60,000 bases of DNA, from the NCBI RefSeq assembly GCF_910592395.1, contig NC_088313.1, forward strand, positions 16,138,437-16,198,436, in the 5' to 3' direction. Of the stretch, positions 34,298 through 46,736 are shown piece by piece (the stretch's first letter is position 1; each line of letters starts with the position of its first letter). A model generated the notes under the pieces. That model ran no database searches, was not told the origin of the DNA, and saw only the letters and a list, made by a program, of their open reading frames with translations. A program made the position numbers and the translations under genes. This stretch comes from Lineus longissimus. Its lineage: Eukaryota; Nemertea; Pilidiophora; Heteronemertea; Lineidae.

Positions 34298-34518
34298 CTT
34301 CCTCTCCCTCTAGGAGTATTGCATCGGTCCGTTGAGATACGTCGCTGCTGCGTCGTGCTCCGCCGCCGTGGCCGCGAGTTCTGATCGACAACATGTTGGA
34401 CTACTTGATGGTGGACTTGTTCGGGCCACGTCCGCCCCACTGGAGGAGGGCTCGGTGACGTCGTCAAGTCAATGACGTTTTGGGAGAGCTTTCGTCTTTT
34501 CCGCGTCGGACTTTCACT
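34298..34518 (-). CDS. RNF38/RNF44: RNF38/RNF44 exon with NLS-like basic stretch
   Basis: The acceptor is CTTCTCCAG|AGTGAAAG and the donor is AG|GTGAGAT. The exon is 221 nt, entering in phase 0 and leaving in phase 2. The translation starts SESPTRKRRKLSQNVIDL, runs through TTSPSPPPVGRTWPEQ and ends RRISTDRCNTPRGRG. This aligns by eye with the vertebrate RNF38 block SEDSPSPKRQRLS followed by ...ERCNTP. The RKRRK run looks like a nuclear localisation signal, a known feature of RNF38. It splices to 19399, with the split codon AG+T restoring SPGTRRRMRDR. The intron after it is about 14.9 kb and contains the unexplained open exon at 30351-29375. Confidence 0.85.
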
Positions 34519-35784
34519 CTGGAGAAGACAGAATGATAAGAAACTTTATTAGGATTTGCGAATTAAGTGTCTAAAGATGTTAAAGTTTGAACGATGTGTC
34601 ATGTACCACAATTTTCCAAGATCACGCATCAGGATTTCCACCAAACACTTTGTATAGTTGATTTGGACTTTTGAGGGTTAACGTCTTATTGGGCTAAAAT
34701 GGACTGATCCATTGCCAATATATTTTCGCCAGGAAAAAATAAAGGCTTGGCAGAATGACCCAACAACCAGCCTGAGGGTGGAATGCTAAAATTGAGAGAA
34801 ACAGGATGAACAGAATAAAGGCTATAGAAAATCTCTCCACCCACAAGGGGGCTAAACGTCCCTGATGTAACCGAGTGTAATATCCTAAACTTGACGTAAT
34901 TTGGGGATTTGGGGACAACAGCAGGATTGGCACCAATGGCCATTGGCTAAGGCGCTAAGGAGAGGTTTGATTATAGGCTCAGCCAAGATAAGCAGATTGG
35001 AGCAGTGCTAATTAATAATTGGTTAGCTGATATTGGTCTTTTGGGGTTCTGGGTTACTTACATAATGCAAAGTGAGGCAAGTTGAAACCGCTCTTGAAAT
35101 TTAATTCTTTCCTACTCAATTGACTCAAACTGGTACCAAATCCAAGATGGCTGACTTGTCGTCCAGCTTGGATTTGATGCTGTTTGATTAAAAAACAACC
35201 AATTCGATCCCAATAAAAAATCACAAAAATGTATCCAAGTCCTTCAAAAGCGTCTGCAGCGCAATGCATCTATGCTGATGTCTAAGTTACATTGAAATGA
35301 AATTGTACATTTTTCATTTATCAATCCATCAAGCTGCACATCAATATTACAGCATCAGCATCAATCCATGCTCTTCTAACTGCCTTTGTCCACGCAAAAA
35401 CAATGCTACTCGCTCGATGGGAACGCGCACTATCCTTGGCTCGTAAAGTTGCCGGAGCGGTGAGCCCAGATGGTTGGTCATCTGATGAAGTGGCAGGCAA
35501 ACAGGGCAAGAGGTGCATGAGAGCTCGGGTTGGGTGACAAACTAAAAGTGAAACTGTTGGCTTGATAAAGTGGGGTCCTTTTCTGACTGAGGAAGAGTGC
35601 CACTTGAACTTGGTCACAATGTATACTTTTGGAGCTCTAAAATGCTACGGTGGGCGTTCATAAATGAAATGGCCAGGGCCATTGTGCTCACCTCATGTGG
35701 AGGAAAGATGGATAAAGAGCATTGTATTGTGTCATGTAGTGTTAGGTTTGATGTAGGTCCAAGCAATTACAATTTCCCCAAAAT

Positions 35785-36805
35785 GGCCAATTTACAGTAC
35801 ATTCGACCTCTGTGACCTTGCAAAGTAGGTCAAATCAAAGAAGACCCGGGTGACACATCGAATGGTTGTTAGAATTAGATGTACCTATGATATAAAATTG
35901 GTGCCAATCAGGCAAGTCATTACTAGGAATAATGGCATTTTGAAGAATTTAGGATTTGGCCCCCTCCCTGGAGGCCAAACGGCAAATCAGATCGCACCAA
36001 ACTTCGATACCTGAGATCACCTTACCAAGGGGTACATGTGTACTTAATTTGTGATCAATAGTCATTGCAGTTAAGAAACGTGCCATAGTTACGGCCTGAC
36101 GGCCAATTTACGCCATTTGACCTCTGTGACCTTGACAAGAAGGTCAAATTAAAAACCTGTGTGACATATACTGTATGGTGGTTAGATGTACCCATGATAT
36201 CAAATTGGTGGCAATCGGGCAAGAAGTTAAGGAATAATCACATTTTTAAGGTTTTTGGATTTTGCCCCCTGGTGGTCAAGTGGTGAATCATATTGGACCA
36301 AACTTCAGTCCCTGAGATCACCTGACTAAGAGGTAAATGTGTACCAAATTTGGTATGAATAGTCATTGCAGTTTAGAAACGTGCCATCGTTACATCCTAA
36401 CGGCCAATTTACACCATTTGACCTCTGTGACCTTGAAAAGGAGGTCAAATCAAAAACCCGGAGGATATATGATGCACCTTTGCTAGAAGTACCTACCATA
36501 TTTTTTTCAAAATATCCCGACTACTATTAAGGGAGATATTGCATATTTTCACTTTTAACGTTTGGCCCCCTGGTGGCCAAACCATGAAACGAATCGGACC
36601 GAAACTTGGTCTCCAAGGTGTCATTACATAAGGGTACATGTGTACCAAGTTTCAACTCAATAGCTCTAACAGTTACGAAACGTGCCCTGCTAACGGACGA
36701 CGGACGACGACGGACGACGACGGACGACGACGACGACGACGACGACGGACGACGGACGCCACGGTATGGGATAAGCTCACCTCTGCTAAGAGGTGAGCTA
36801 AAAAT
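35785..36805 (+). mobile_element. tandem roughly 300-bp repeat element with ACG/ACGG microsatellite and terminal hairpin
   Basis: Three units begin with GGCCAATTTAC near 35784, 36100 and 36401. Each contains TTCGACCTCTGTGACCTTG or its variants, GGTCAAAT, TTTGGCCCCCT and GTTAAGAAACGTGCC. The third unit runs into a (GACGACG)n tract (36692-36762), and the element closes with the perfect hairpin AGCTCACCTC/GAGGTGAGCT (36774-36799) followed by AAAAA. I have the impression that repeats with this ending are common in aquatic invertebrates; this comes from memory. No coding region. Confidence 0.85.
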
Positions 36806-37867
36806 ATCCAGTCGAACATATAATGCTACTGTTCGAAGAGCTAGGTTACCCCCTCATACAGCTGCCCTCAATAGGGGGAGGACAGGCAAAACTCTGGATG
36901 TGTGGCGCTGGTTGTCACAAGGGTACTGTGTTGTTGTGACAGAGACATGACGTCAATTTGTCCGAGGTATGACGTCATTTTGAAGCATACCCTCGGGAAA
37001 CTCAGCACCACCTATCGGGATGCTGATACCCAAATCCCACATCTAAATACTTCTTTAAAGAAAAGTTATCAAGGAACATATAGTTCTTGAGGAAAATAAT
37101 TACTTGCACGAAAAAACATCATGAAACCTATATTGAATTTCACATCATTTTACCTTCCCTGCAAATGGAAATACCCCATTGACAGCTGTGAGTCATCTTG
37201 CCAAAGGACGACTGATTTCCCTACAGACTAATATGACTTCACCTCGCATGCGCCTTCCGTATAAACCTGGCGTCCTAACACCCCTGGCACAGAACAAGGA
37301 TTTTTTCATAATTGTCTTTGCGCTTTGCACATGTATGGCTTTTCCCTAAGGCCTAGGGAACAAGGAGCCCTATTTGACAATGGAATGTTCTTTTCTTATC
37401 GTGTGAGACACTGCAACATATTTTCACAGTGTTTCTAATGCTATGGTCTTCATTCTCTTTAGTATTTGATGCTGAGAGTAGGACAAATTGTCTCCTCCAA
37501 GATGCGAATTAAGATGAATGCGAATTGTGAGGCCTCATCAGACAAGGACGTTCTTCCACAGCTTTCCCTTATAAGATGATGTTTTGCTTCACGGCAGGAT
37601 TGATTTCCTAAGGCCAACAAAATCACCTCCATGAATGATAGTTTCCAAACTGAGGGAAGGAGAGATATCATCATAAAAACCATGATCTGACTCAAGTAGA
37701 GCCAATACAGTCACCACTGAGTAACAATCTTTGGTATTGCTTCATTCCACAGTCACAACCAAGGACGGTGACGATCGCTTGGTAACCTTGAGCAATGCGG
37801 CACATGCAATATGTACGATATCAAAAATGTATAAGACTCGGTTCTATAGTGATGACATACATGCACA

Positions 37868-38111
37868 CATTCCTTAGGGATTATCCATAAACATCAATGT
37901 GTTTCACAATCTTAACAATTATAGGGGGGGGGGGGGGGGGGGTGATAAAGGGCTTACTAAGATTGTCTTTTCAGGTGAAAACATTCAAGTCCATTGAATA
38001 ATTTGAGTTTTTCAATGTTTGGATTAGGGTGACAGAGGGGGTCAAACCTAATCCTAACTTTGATATAGGATTGTGAAACCCATTGATGTTCATGGATGAT
38101 CCCTTAGAATG
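37868..38111. mobile_element. 244-bp foldback element with long inverted ends and a G19 tract
   Basis: The arms 37868-37914 and 38066-38111 are inverse copies at about 87 percent, sharing AACATCAATG, GTTTCACAAT and CCTTAG words. The interior contains nineteen consecutive G (37924-37942). No open frame. The target duplication is not clear. Confidence 0.75.
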
Positions 38112-41100
38112 TCACCGCCTTTCAAGTGAACTTGGTTTTATCAGAGTCACATTCAGACGTTATATCTGACTGACTTGGCCTTTGCTTCTCCTACAAGTTC
38201 AGCGACTATAAACAGAATATACATGTGATACATTGCTATATATGACATACCGGTAATATCAACGGCATAATATGAAATGATGATGAGCAGATATTTTGAG
38301 ATTCACGTGAAGCCGGAGGATACCAGTCTTATTGAAAACATAACCTTTATACCGAACTTCAAGAACTATGGCTACAATGTTGTTTGATGGATGTACTAGC
38401 CTTGTTTTAATCACTACAGATGTTTTGGCGAGACAACCATAAATTTCTTGCGGTATTTGGTGAGACAGCCAATACATTTCACCAACTACGACAGCAGCAC
38501 TGGTCACATCTTGAGAGGCCAGCTTCTCCGTGACTGAACCACGTTCTGTTTATGGTCTTTCTTTTAAACTCGACATGATACAGTATTAAGCCAAACCTGT
38601 CTATGTCACATAAAACTTTCCGAAAAACTGAAGTTCCTCATCGAGTGAGGTATCATCCTAACGAAAACACCCAAGGCAAAAACACCAAATTTGCCCAAAC
38701 CATTAATTTATCAAAGCCACCCGTTTGATGCTGTCATATTCAGGTCTCGGCTATTGTTTGCCTGTCATTCAATTGCGTCCTGAATAAAAGCCGGCGACCT
38801 TTTTTCGGAAAATTATGAAGGGTTATTCAGTACAGCGCGATAACTTCCTGACTGTGCATAATGATAATATCGAAAAATTTCTGAATTAACGCCTTCCCAC
38901 CCGAGGGCAAATTGTGTGGAATTTAATCAAAGCTATGAACCCATGCTCGGTCATGGACCTCAATTTCATGGAGAAGGAAAATGGAGGTCAGAGATCGGTG
39001 AAATGCTCCCCCTAGCAATGGACTGTGTATCATTTTAATCATGTGCACACTGATACTTCAGAGGCGGTATGGAAGACCATTACCTTCTATTTTCGTTTGA
39101 AACTACTGCGGTTGATACACGATGCCCGATGGCCCGAAGTTCAACGACAGCAGCCACAATGGAGCAGACTCGAAGAATGAAGGGGTTAACACTGCTCTAT
39201 GGAATCAGCCAATCGGTCATCAGCATCTATTGGCTTTATGGAGTTATGCTTCAGCTGAAATTCAATTTTACGCCAGCCGACTGGAATCCATGGAAGGTTG
39301 ATGATGCCAGACTGCATAGCAAGGCCTCCTGCGGGCTACGCTCTCAAATCATGGGTTACCGACTAGCATTTGGTTCGCTAATGCTAGATCACGGGCAGTG
39401 GCAAAGGATAAGAATGGGTTACTAAGGGATGGGATAGAATAAGGCTGCAAGCAGGACTACAGATCTAAAGCCGATATCCTTTTTTTCTTACGCAGCAGGA
39501 CGCTTATCCTAATACAAGTACTAGCTCTAGAGTATTTTAGTCCAATGCATTGCTAGTCATCTGTGGAATTGGTATACACGTAAAAGGCTTGGGCCTTTCA
39601 CTGACAAGACTTTAGCCCGATTCCATGTATTCACGTCTCTAGTCTTCACCATGCAACTACATGTTTTGATCCAACAAACTCAAGAACCTGACCAAATGAT
39701 GGGCAAAAAATACATTCAATTTTCATCAGTGGTAGCATTGCTAGCATGTTAAAAGATTACCCATTGATAGCAAATCAGTTCCATTTTGATATATGGATTA
39801 GACCGGCAAAGTCCAAGGCTACAGAGCTTAGAGTCTACTAAAAGGATATGTGCATCCTTGTTGTTATAATTGGCTGAATCCAGGTTGCTGGGAAGGAAAG
39901 CCGGCCAACAGGCTCCAAGACTCACCAGGCATGCTGGCTGAATGATCTGGAGCCAGGAAGCCCAGACATCCATGAGCTAGGTGTGAGTTTACCCAACTGA
40001 GCTGTTGCCTTCCTTGCATCTGAAGAGACTGCTGATGTGCAGAGACTTTTCTTGACAAAAGCTCTTCACAAATGAGCAATTTCTATTGCTCCGACTGGCA
40101 ATGTTACCATGACAATATGTATATTGACTGCGATTTTATAACCAGTCTGCAGTCGCTTCCGATGACAATTATTATGTTGTCATGGCTATGTCATGTCACG
40201 GCGATAGAAATCGCTTGTTTGCGGGAAACTTTATTTACCGCTGCAAAAACCAACAGCGTGACTCCTATTATTGGAGAGTTGGGCTACTGAGGGGTTTGGG
40301 AGGCCAAGCCACTGGGGTTGAGACTTTTGGGTGTGGGGGATACCATGCAAAATGGCTGACGCTAATATGGCACCCAGCCTGACGTCATCCCTTGCCTCTG
40401 CTGCGTCTATTGACGGCATATGACAATGACAGATGTAGCCAATGCCATGCACACCAAACAAGCTCTCAGGATACAGCGGACATGTCAAACTCAAAGATAG
40501 CAGTGGCGTGTGGAAATGGTTTCGCCAACAGCTACAAGCGGTCAATGGTTTGGCTGATTGTCCGCGAGATAAACCAGCGAGCTCGAACACGTCAAAGGCA
40601 AGCTACATGAAGTCTGGTTTTAGAAGGTTTCTCCTATGTTTTCGTCTACGTTATTTCACCAAGCGCCGGAATCTGATAAAATCAGAGCCAGACTTGTCAA
40701 TAAGTCAGGGATGGGGATCAACATCTTATTAGGACCTTGCCTTATCCTTTGACTAGATCTGATGCCAGCTGATCATGAGAAAGGGTTAAGCTAAAAACCT
40801 ACATGTGCTGAGAGTACCATTTTTAAAGATTTTAGCTTTTTATAAGTTCGGTGCTACTAATCCTGAGCTAATGTTCCCATTCAAGTATGGCAACAGCATG
40901 GCTAATTTTCTAGCGTTTTTAAAGGGAACGAGAGGGCATTGGGTTCAATCGCCCCCATTCGAGCCAGAATCAATGAACATGGGGCCACAAACCTAGATTG
41001 TATATACATGGTAAATACTTCGTGTACAGGACGGGAACATAATCAGGCGGCTATTATCAAACTGTCCACAGGCCGATTGAATATTTCATAGATTGGCCAC

Positions 41101-41892
41101 ATGCTTGGGTTAACCCCCTTATGGTCATGTGCACAGGTAACAGTGCATAAAACATGCCAGAGCACAGTGGAAATGTGTTAAATTTTATGTGGGTAGGGGA
41201 TTTTTGAATAACCTGAATAAGAGTTGTGCAGGCCCCAAGCCCAATGTAAAACTTAATGTGGGTAGGAATGCGTTCTGAACTAGAGCTGTTAAGATTTTAT
41301 TGGTTGTCGCATGAATTTTGAATGGATTCTAGATCAATGCTGGCAACCTAGAATACAGAGGCCGCATAATTCCACAGTCTTCTAAGCATTCAAGGAATCT
41401 TCTAAAGCCTTCGACGGCAGCATGAATTCTTAGGTCGGTGATTGTCACGAATCAGGGTATTGCCATCAGGTCAGACTTTCTCTCCAACTCTCCAACAATA
41501 CCATAGTGAGACTGATGCATGATGAAGTGCCTTGCTCAAGGCCACAAATGACAACATTTTCCTAAGTCCAGGGTCAGGTTTAACATGATTATAGCAATCA
41601 CCGTGTCAACCTTCATACATATTCATACCTAGGAAAGAGACAATGGTCTGCAGACAAAAATAGACAGTATTGTTTGTTATTTCGAGCAATATATCATCCA
41701 CTGCCAATCAGTCAGAAACAAACAGCCATGACCCTGTGATATTTTGGCTGATTTGTTTTCAATTTTCAATATCCCAATACAAAATAAAGTAGACATAACA
41801 CAGCAGTATTGAAAATAGACAAAGCATTTGGGAAATTTATGGAAGGGGGATGGGGACAGCCTTCGATGGCCAAACTTAAAGCTGAACTGTAC
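38112..41892. other. intron sequence without a supportable gene
   Basis: Open frames of up to about 120 codons occur on both strands (39069-39425 and 40231-40590) and overlap each other without motifs or splice context. A segment at about 41515-41550 contains GTGCCTTGCTCAAGG, a word I associate with SINE-like repeats. Confidence 0.45.
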
Positions 41893-42012
41893 CTGTCTTG
41901 GATGCGGCTCTACAAGTATATCCTCAGCTCTTGTTCTCACATTCAACATGAGGTGTCGCTGCCGGTGGATGCACAAACGACGGTGATGGTGGTCGCATGA
42001 CGGCAATGCCAT
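41893..42012 (-). CDS. candidate alternative first exon of the RNF38/RNF44 gene
   Basis: ATG at 42012-42010 has A at -3 and G at +4. The reading frame is closed upstream by TAA at about 42100, with no other ATG between. Forty codons follow (beginning MALPSCDHHHRRLCIHRQRH, ending VEPHPRQ), then CAG|GTACAG as donor, in phase 0. That phase fits the 34518 exon, which starts SESPTRKRRKLS; vertebrate RNF38 also has a Q just before its SEDSP block. With this exon the protein would be 517 residues, close to the family length. As an alternative, two AG sites with weak pyrimidine tracts (exon start at 42098 or 42029) would let it be an internal exon accepting phase 1 from the 52310 exon. I do not recognise the residues themselves. 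Confidence 0.4.
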
Positions 42013-42368
42013 CTTAGCCGTCAGTATTCCTTTACCCTTTACAGGCTCCAACTCCCTCCCCAAAGAACCACTTCCAAAATGACACTGTGAGAACTGTGCT
42101 TATTTGCAAGTCCTTAGAATCTACGCAGCATATGAATATAATACTTCTGCTGGTTTTTTCTAAACAATACCCCACTGTAAAAACCACATGGGACCATAAA
42201 AACATCCAGTCTCAAAAATTGTTATAAGTCTCATTATCCTACAAGCTGTCTACACTGTAATTATACAGTAATTACACTGTAGGCCCAAGGGTCCCTGTGT
42301 TTGGAAGCAGCTCAGTCCCCCTTTAACGCTGTCACAATGGAAAAAGGCTTAGGGTGCCAGCCAAAGAC

Positions 42369-42623
42369 ATTTAAAGGAGATATTCGGCTTTACTTTTTTT
42401 GTGGAATGAAATTAAGCCGGTATAATTCAGAGGAAAGCTTCCATTAATGAGGAGTTTGGTACAGGAAGGGGATTTGTAACTTACTTGGGTTAGAGGATGT
42501 TAGGGTTATTATGCAAATTAGGAAGCTGAGGGCACCCCATGAAGCTAGAAGAACGCACCCCAACGAATTTGGGGTGCGCTTGATGATTTAGGATTTAAGA
42601 AAGTTATGCCTCCTTAAAAATAT
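42369..42623. mobile_element. weak MITE-like element with TTTAAAGGAG ends
   Basis: ATTTAAAGGAGATATT at 42369 roughly inverts at 42605-42623 (TTATGCCTCCTTAAAAAT). Inside, ACGCACCCCAA/TTGGGGTGCG forms a clean hairpin at about 42554-42578. The ends match only moderately. Confidence 0.35.
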
Positions 42624-44087
42624 AGGTCTAAACTCCTTTAATACAATCAAATGCTTGTGATAACCATCTTGACAAATAAGGCTCTATTAGCTCTGTAGCA
42701 CCAAGAGGTAGTGGGTTTGTATTCACAGGGTTCAAACTATAATTAGGCATAGTAGAGTGGGTAGAGTAATCATGACACTACACACAAATTCACAGGACAT
42801 TCCCATCTGGGGGCGAGAGAGATTATCACACTGGTCAGCCTTGCTACTCAATTGCCCCACCCACAGCAGGGTCTAATACAAGCAGCTGTGACAACTAGGG
42901 CACAGGGGCACAGCTTGTGCACCCCACATTTGTTCATCGACCGCCAGCATCATGTCCAACAAAGCAAACAGCTTCTGCCTAGGGACCGTGTGTACTGGGA
43001 GTATGCACCAGACTGAATCAGTACAAGAAGCTTCATAAATCTAGCTTTATCAAATCAGCGGGAAGGCAGTAGTTTATTAGAGGGAGTATTTAACTCCAAT
43101 AACTGTTGTCTGCCAACTCATACAACTAATACAACCTCCTGGCATGGGAATAGGACCTTATCGTCCCATCTTACGTAGATCACCTGGAAAAAAGGTTACA
43201 TTTGCAACTCATTGAAAATGTTTTGAAACTGGAGCAGATGACTTGGAAGGGAGGAGTTGTTCTAAAACTAATCTGAACAGTTATCGTCCATTTTCTGGTG
43301 AACTGGTCATCCGAGTAGGGACACAAATGGCACCTCCTGGAACTCAGATATATTGCCATTTAGGAACTTGTCAAAGTCATTCTGTGCACTTGGCTGCTGC
43401 TCAGGAAGGCATTATAGTAATTAGCCAGCAGACTTTCAAACTAATCAAGCACTCCCACGGTCCAGTGTGGACTGGAGATCTGCGACATTTGCCTATCGTA
43501 AAAATGAAACAAAGGCAATTTCCAACCTAACTGATGTAGCAGATGGAAAAACTATTCCCCGCCTGGCAGCTAGTTTTCTGTGAACATACACATTGGGTCT
43601 AATTCCCCTCTGAGCACACTGTACGTTGTCGAGAGACTGTAGAAATAATTAACACAGAAACTTGGCTAACAAAGGCTTCAAGTTGGAGCGACATGCTCGT
43701 GACATGGACGACAAGGGTACCAGAGGAGAGCGTTCTCCGGTGAGACTGCAGTTACGACACGGATTGTCGATTAAACGACAGAATGACATTGTGCCCAGGG
43801 CCATCGTAGGTTATTGTTTGGTGTCAATGCTGCAGAAATAATTGCGGAAAATATATCAGTTCCACCATCATGCGCACGCCAAAGATAAGCTTCATGATTG
43901 GTGGCAAGCAATGGTAAATATCTTGAAAAGATCTTGCCCAAGATACTAGGAGCTTCTTTCAGATGCCAAAGGCATTGAACTATGAGAGAGTATTCTAAGT
44001 GATTTAGAATTGGAACTGTTCAATAGGGGACATGCATGTACAAACGGCTTGGCCAACCCCGGCGCCCACTGGAACCCCTGCGGTCTT

Positions 44088-44200
44088 GTGGCTCAGCGGC
44101 CTGGTATGTTGGCCTTACAAGCTGCTTTTGAAGATGGTTCTCTGTTTAAACCTTTAGCAATGCCATCTCATTCTCAGGGATGGAAACCGGTTGAACCCCC
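44088..44200 (+). mobile_element. tRNA-derived SINE head
   Basis: The A-box-like TGGCTCAGCGGC (44089-44100) and the B-box-like GGTTGAACCCC (44189-44199) are 88 nt apart, further than in most tRNA genes. A C-rich tract follows. Confidence 0.4.
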
Positions 44201-46679
44201 CCCCCTCCAGGAGGAGTGCTACTTCTTTCAAATTCTGCAGCAGCTCACTGTCAGAATCTAAGGGTTAAATTCCAATCCTGAAATTCTAAAACTGTCACTC
44301 CAAAGCATCTCTTTTGAGAGGCCATTACACAAGGGCATTTACCCAACATAGCCTCACGTTTTGCCTCCAGACAAAATGGTGGATCTCCACTTTAAAAAAC
44401 TGCAAAGGCTACGTGTACGTGACGTGGAGTATATCCTTTTACAAATTGATATCCACATTCGAACTTCATAGAAATAAGAAGCTTTTTATCTGGGTTGAAT
44501 ATAGATTGAAATGAGATTCGAGATTAACCCTATACAGACCAATAACAATGGTCCACATTATCAGCCATTCAGAGATTTCCCCGCGTTCGATGAATTTCTG
44601 ATATGGTGCCCCATCAATATATCAAGCGGGTGGTAACTGCTGTGGTGCTAGGTATTTCCATAATGGTGAGGTTTAGTGTATACCACACTTTTAATTCATT
44701 CATTCTCGATGTATTTAAAATGAAATAACACAAGTTTCTTTTGTTTCAACCATTCAACGTTTCAAGTTTCTCATACATATCAAACTATACTGCCCACGCC
44801 AAAAGTATTTTCTTGATAGCTACAAACCCCAGGGCAATATGAATATATTTTGCCTTGATTTCGTCCATGAGGCAATTAGAACCACCACAAGGGGAAGCTA
44901 GCTGTAAACAACACCCTCATGGATTTGATGGAAAAGGGAGTGGCTTTTTTGTCAGAGCACCCAGAACATGTTCTGATTTCCATTTGCCAGAGCACAGGTT
45001 GCAAATTGTTAGGTCATTCCATACCGGTAATGATATGGTCAGGGATTTGTTTCAAGGGCGAGGCATGAAAATTTTTCAACGTTCTGACAAGAACTGAGAA
45101 CGTTCGTTGGCAGTGTGCATTAAACTTCCCACATTTGGCCAATATTCCTTGCAGACAAGGAAACGCCGATTGGAAACTAACTATTGGGTTTTCCTACTGG
45201 TTTGCGGTATCTCAAAACCTCTTTCAAATTCGGTGAACAAGTGGTTGCCAGATTTTCCACAAATCCAAGATTGCCGCCAAAGTCCAAAATGGTTGCCAGA
45301 TTTGAGTAAATCTGAATTCCTGATGGCTCCTCTTTGCTCCACGAGGTGGTTTTTCTCCCTCCAATATGGGCCATTTTTAAAGAATCAAACTTAAGAAAAG
45401 GACATCTTCTTACCTTTCTTCCTGAATCTTCTGTTATAATCCCTGAGAAGAACTGAGGTGAATGTTGCATTTGTTGATTAAGATTACTGTGCAAGTCTGC
45501 AAAGAGAAAACCGAGAAGAATAAGAATTCCGTCAGGATCCACTTATATTATTTATAATGCAGATGTCGGTAAAAGTTGTGGAAAGAAAATTCTATAAAAT
45601 GAATTCTTCAGGAATGAAGTGTATGGAACATAATATGTTCACAGTTAGAGACCCCCCTTCTTGAGCTACAGGTACTGCCACCAAATTCTAAGGTCCCTGA
45701 CCCAATTCTGGTCAACCTTGACCCCAATATTACACACGGGGACAAGGTATCAAACTACTCACAAGCTGCAAACCACCCTCAACAGCCATAGTTTTTTATC
45801 AGATGGGAAAAGCACACTCGCTCTGGATTTTTTCACATTGTGTCAAAACACATGGATGTTGCCATCCTTCTCATTCAATCCAAAATTCCATATTCACCTG
45901 ATCGTGAGTGGTTTTAACATGAAATATACATTCGCTCCCCTAGAATTTGGGTGAAAGGTATTCCGTACAGCACATGGCCCTTCATTAAATCAGATAAGAC
46001 CACATTTCATCTTCGCCTCATTTGCATATTGGATTTCACAAACTCTCAAATGGCTTTGATTATTTAGATTTCATATCTGTCAGAAAATTCACATCCATAA
46101 GTAATCGTCTCTCGCACCTGAACAAACACGGGACTTGCGCTTTCCCAAACATTTGCTCTCAGCAACTTCTTTCAAAATCCCTTATTGTTTTCTGAAGAAT
46201 GTTTATCAAACTACTTTCGTCTACTATTATCTTAACCCTTTGTTATTCAAACCCAATCTATCTTCGCCAATATTTTTCTTTAAAACGCATTGTGGTTACA
46301 TGAAAATCTATCTTTTGGGACATTCAGTTTGTGTGCTTTTTGCTGGTTTACCTTTCGGCAAAACCTCTAGAATCTGTCACAGTAGGTGAACAAGGCGAGG
46401 CGCATGTCACAGAGGGCAGATACAGTGTACCTGGTAATATAAATCATGACGCCAGTGTTGCCAATATGTAGGGCTATACCAAACACGTTGTAGGCCTACG
46501 TGAAGAAGCCGTTTTTAATTGCAAACCTGATAAAAAACAAATTTGCTGAAATGGGGCAGAACTCTCACATCACAAAATGTTTTCGAGATCACTTTCAGAG
46601 GGAAGCACAATTTGACAGCGAAGTTACCAAAATCTCTAATTTCTGCAGATCAGCTTGACTTTAGAGGGCATGCCAAGTA

Positions 46680-46736
46680 CAGTAGAACCACTCTATTTAG
46701 GACAACCTCTTTATTAAGGATGTCCTTAATAGAGGG
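46680..46736 (+). mobile_element. pogo/Tigger-like terminal fragment
   Basis: TA precedes CAGTAGAACC, followed by ACTCTATTTAGGACAACC and a hairpin CTCTTTATTAAGGA/TCCTTAATAGAG. CAGT(A/T)GAACC next to TA is typical of pogo-like ends. No transposase sequence remains nearby. Confidence 0.4.

Noticed and set aside
39069-39425. 118-codon plus-strand frame
   Set aside because: No family signal, and it lies inside an intron of the opposite strand without splice support.
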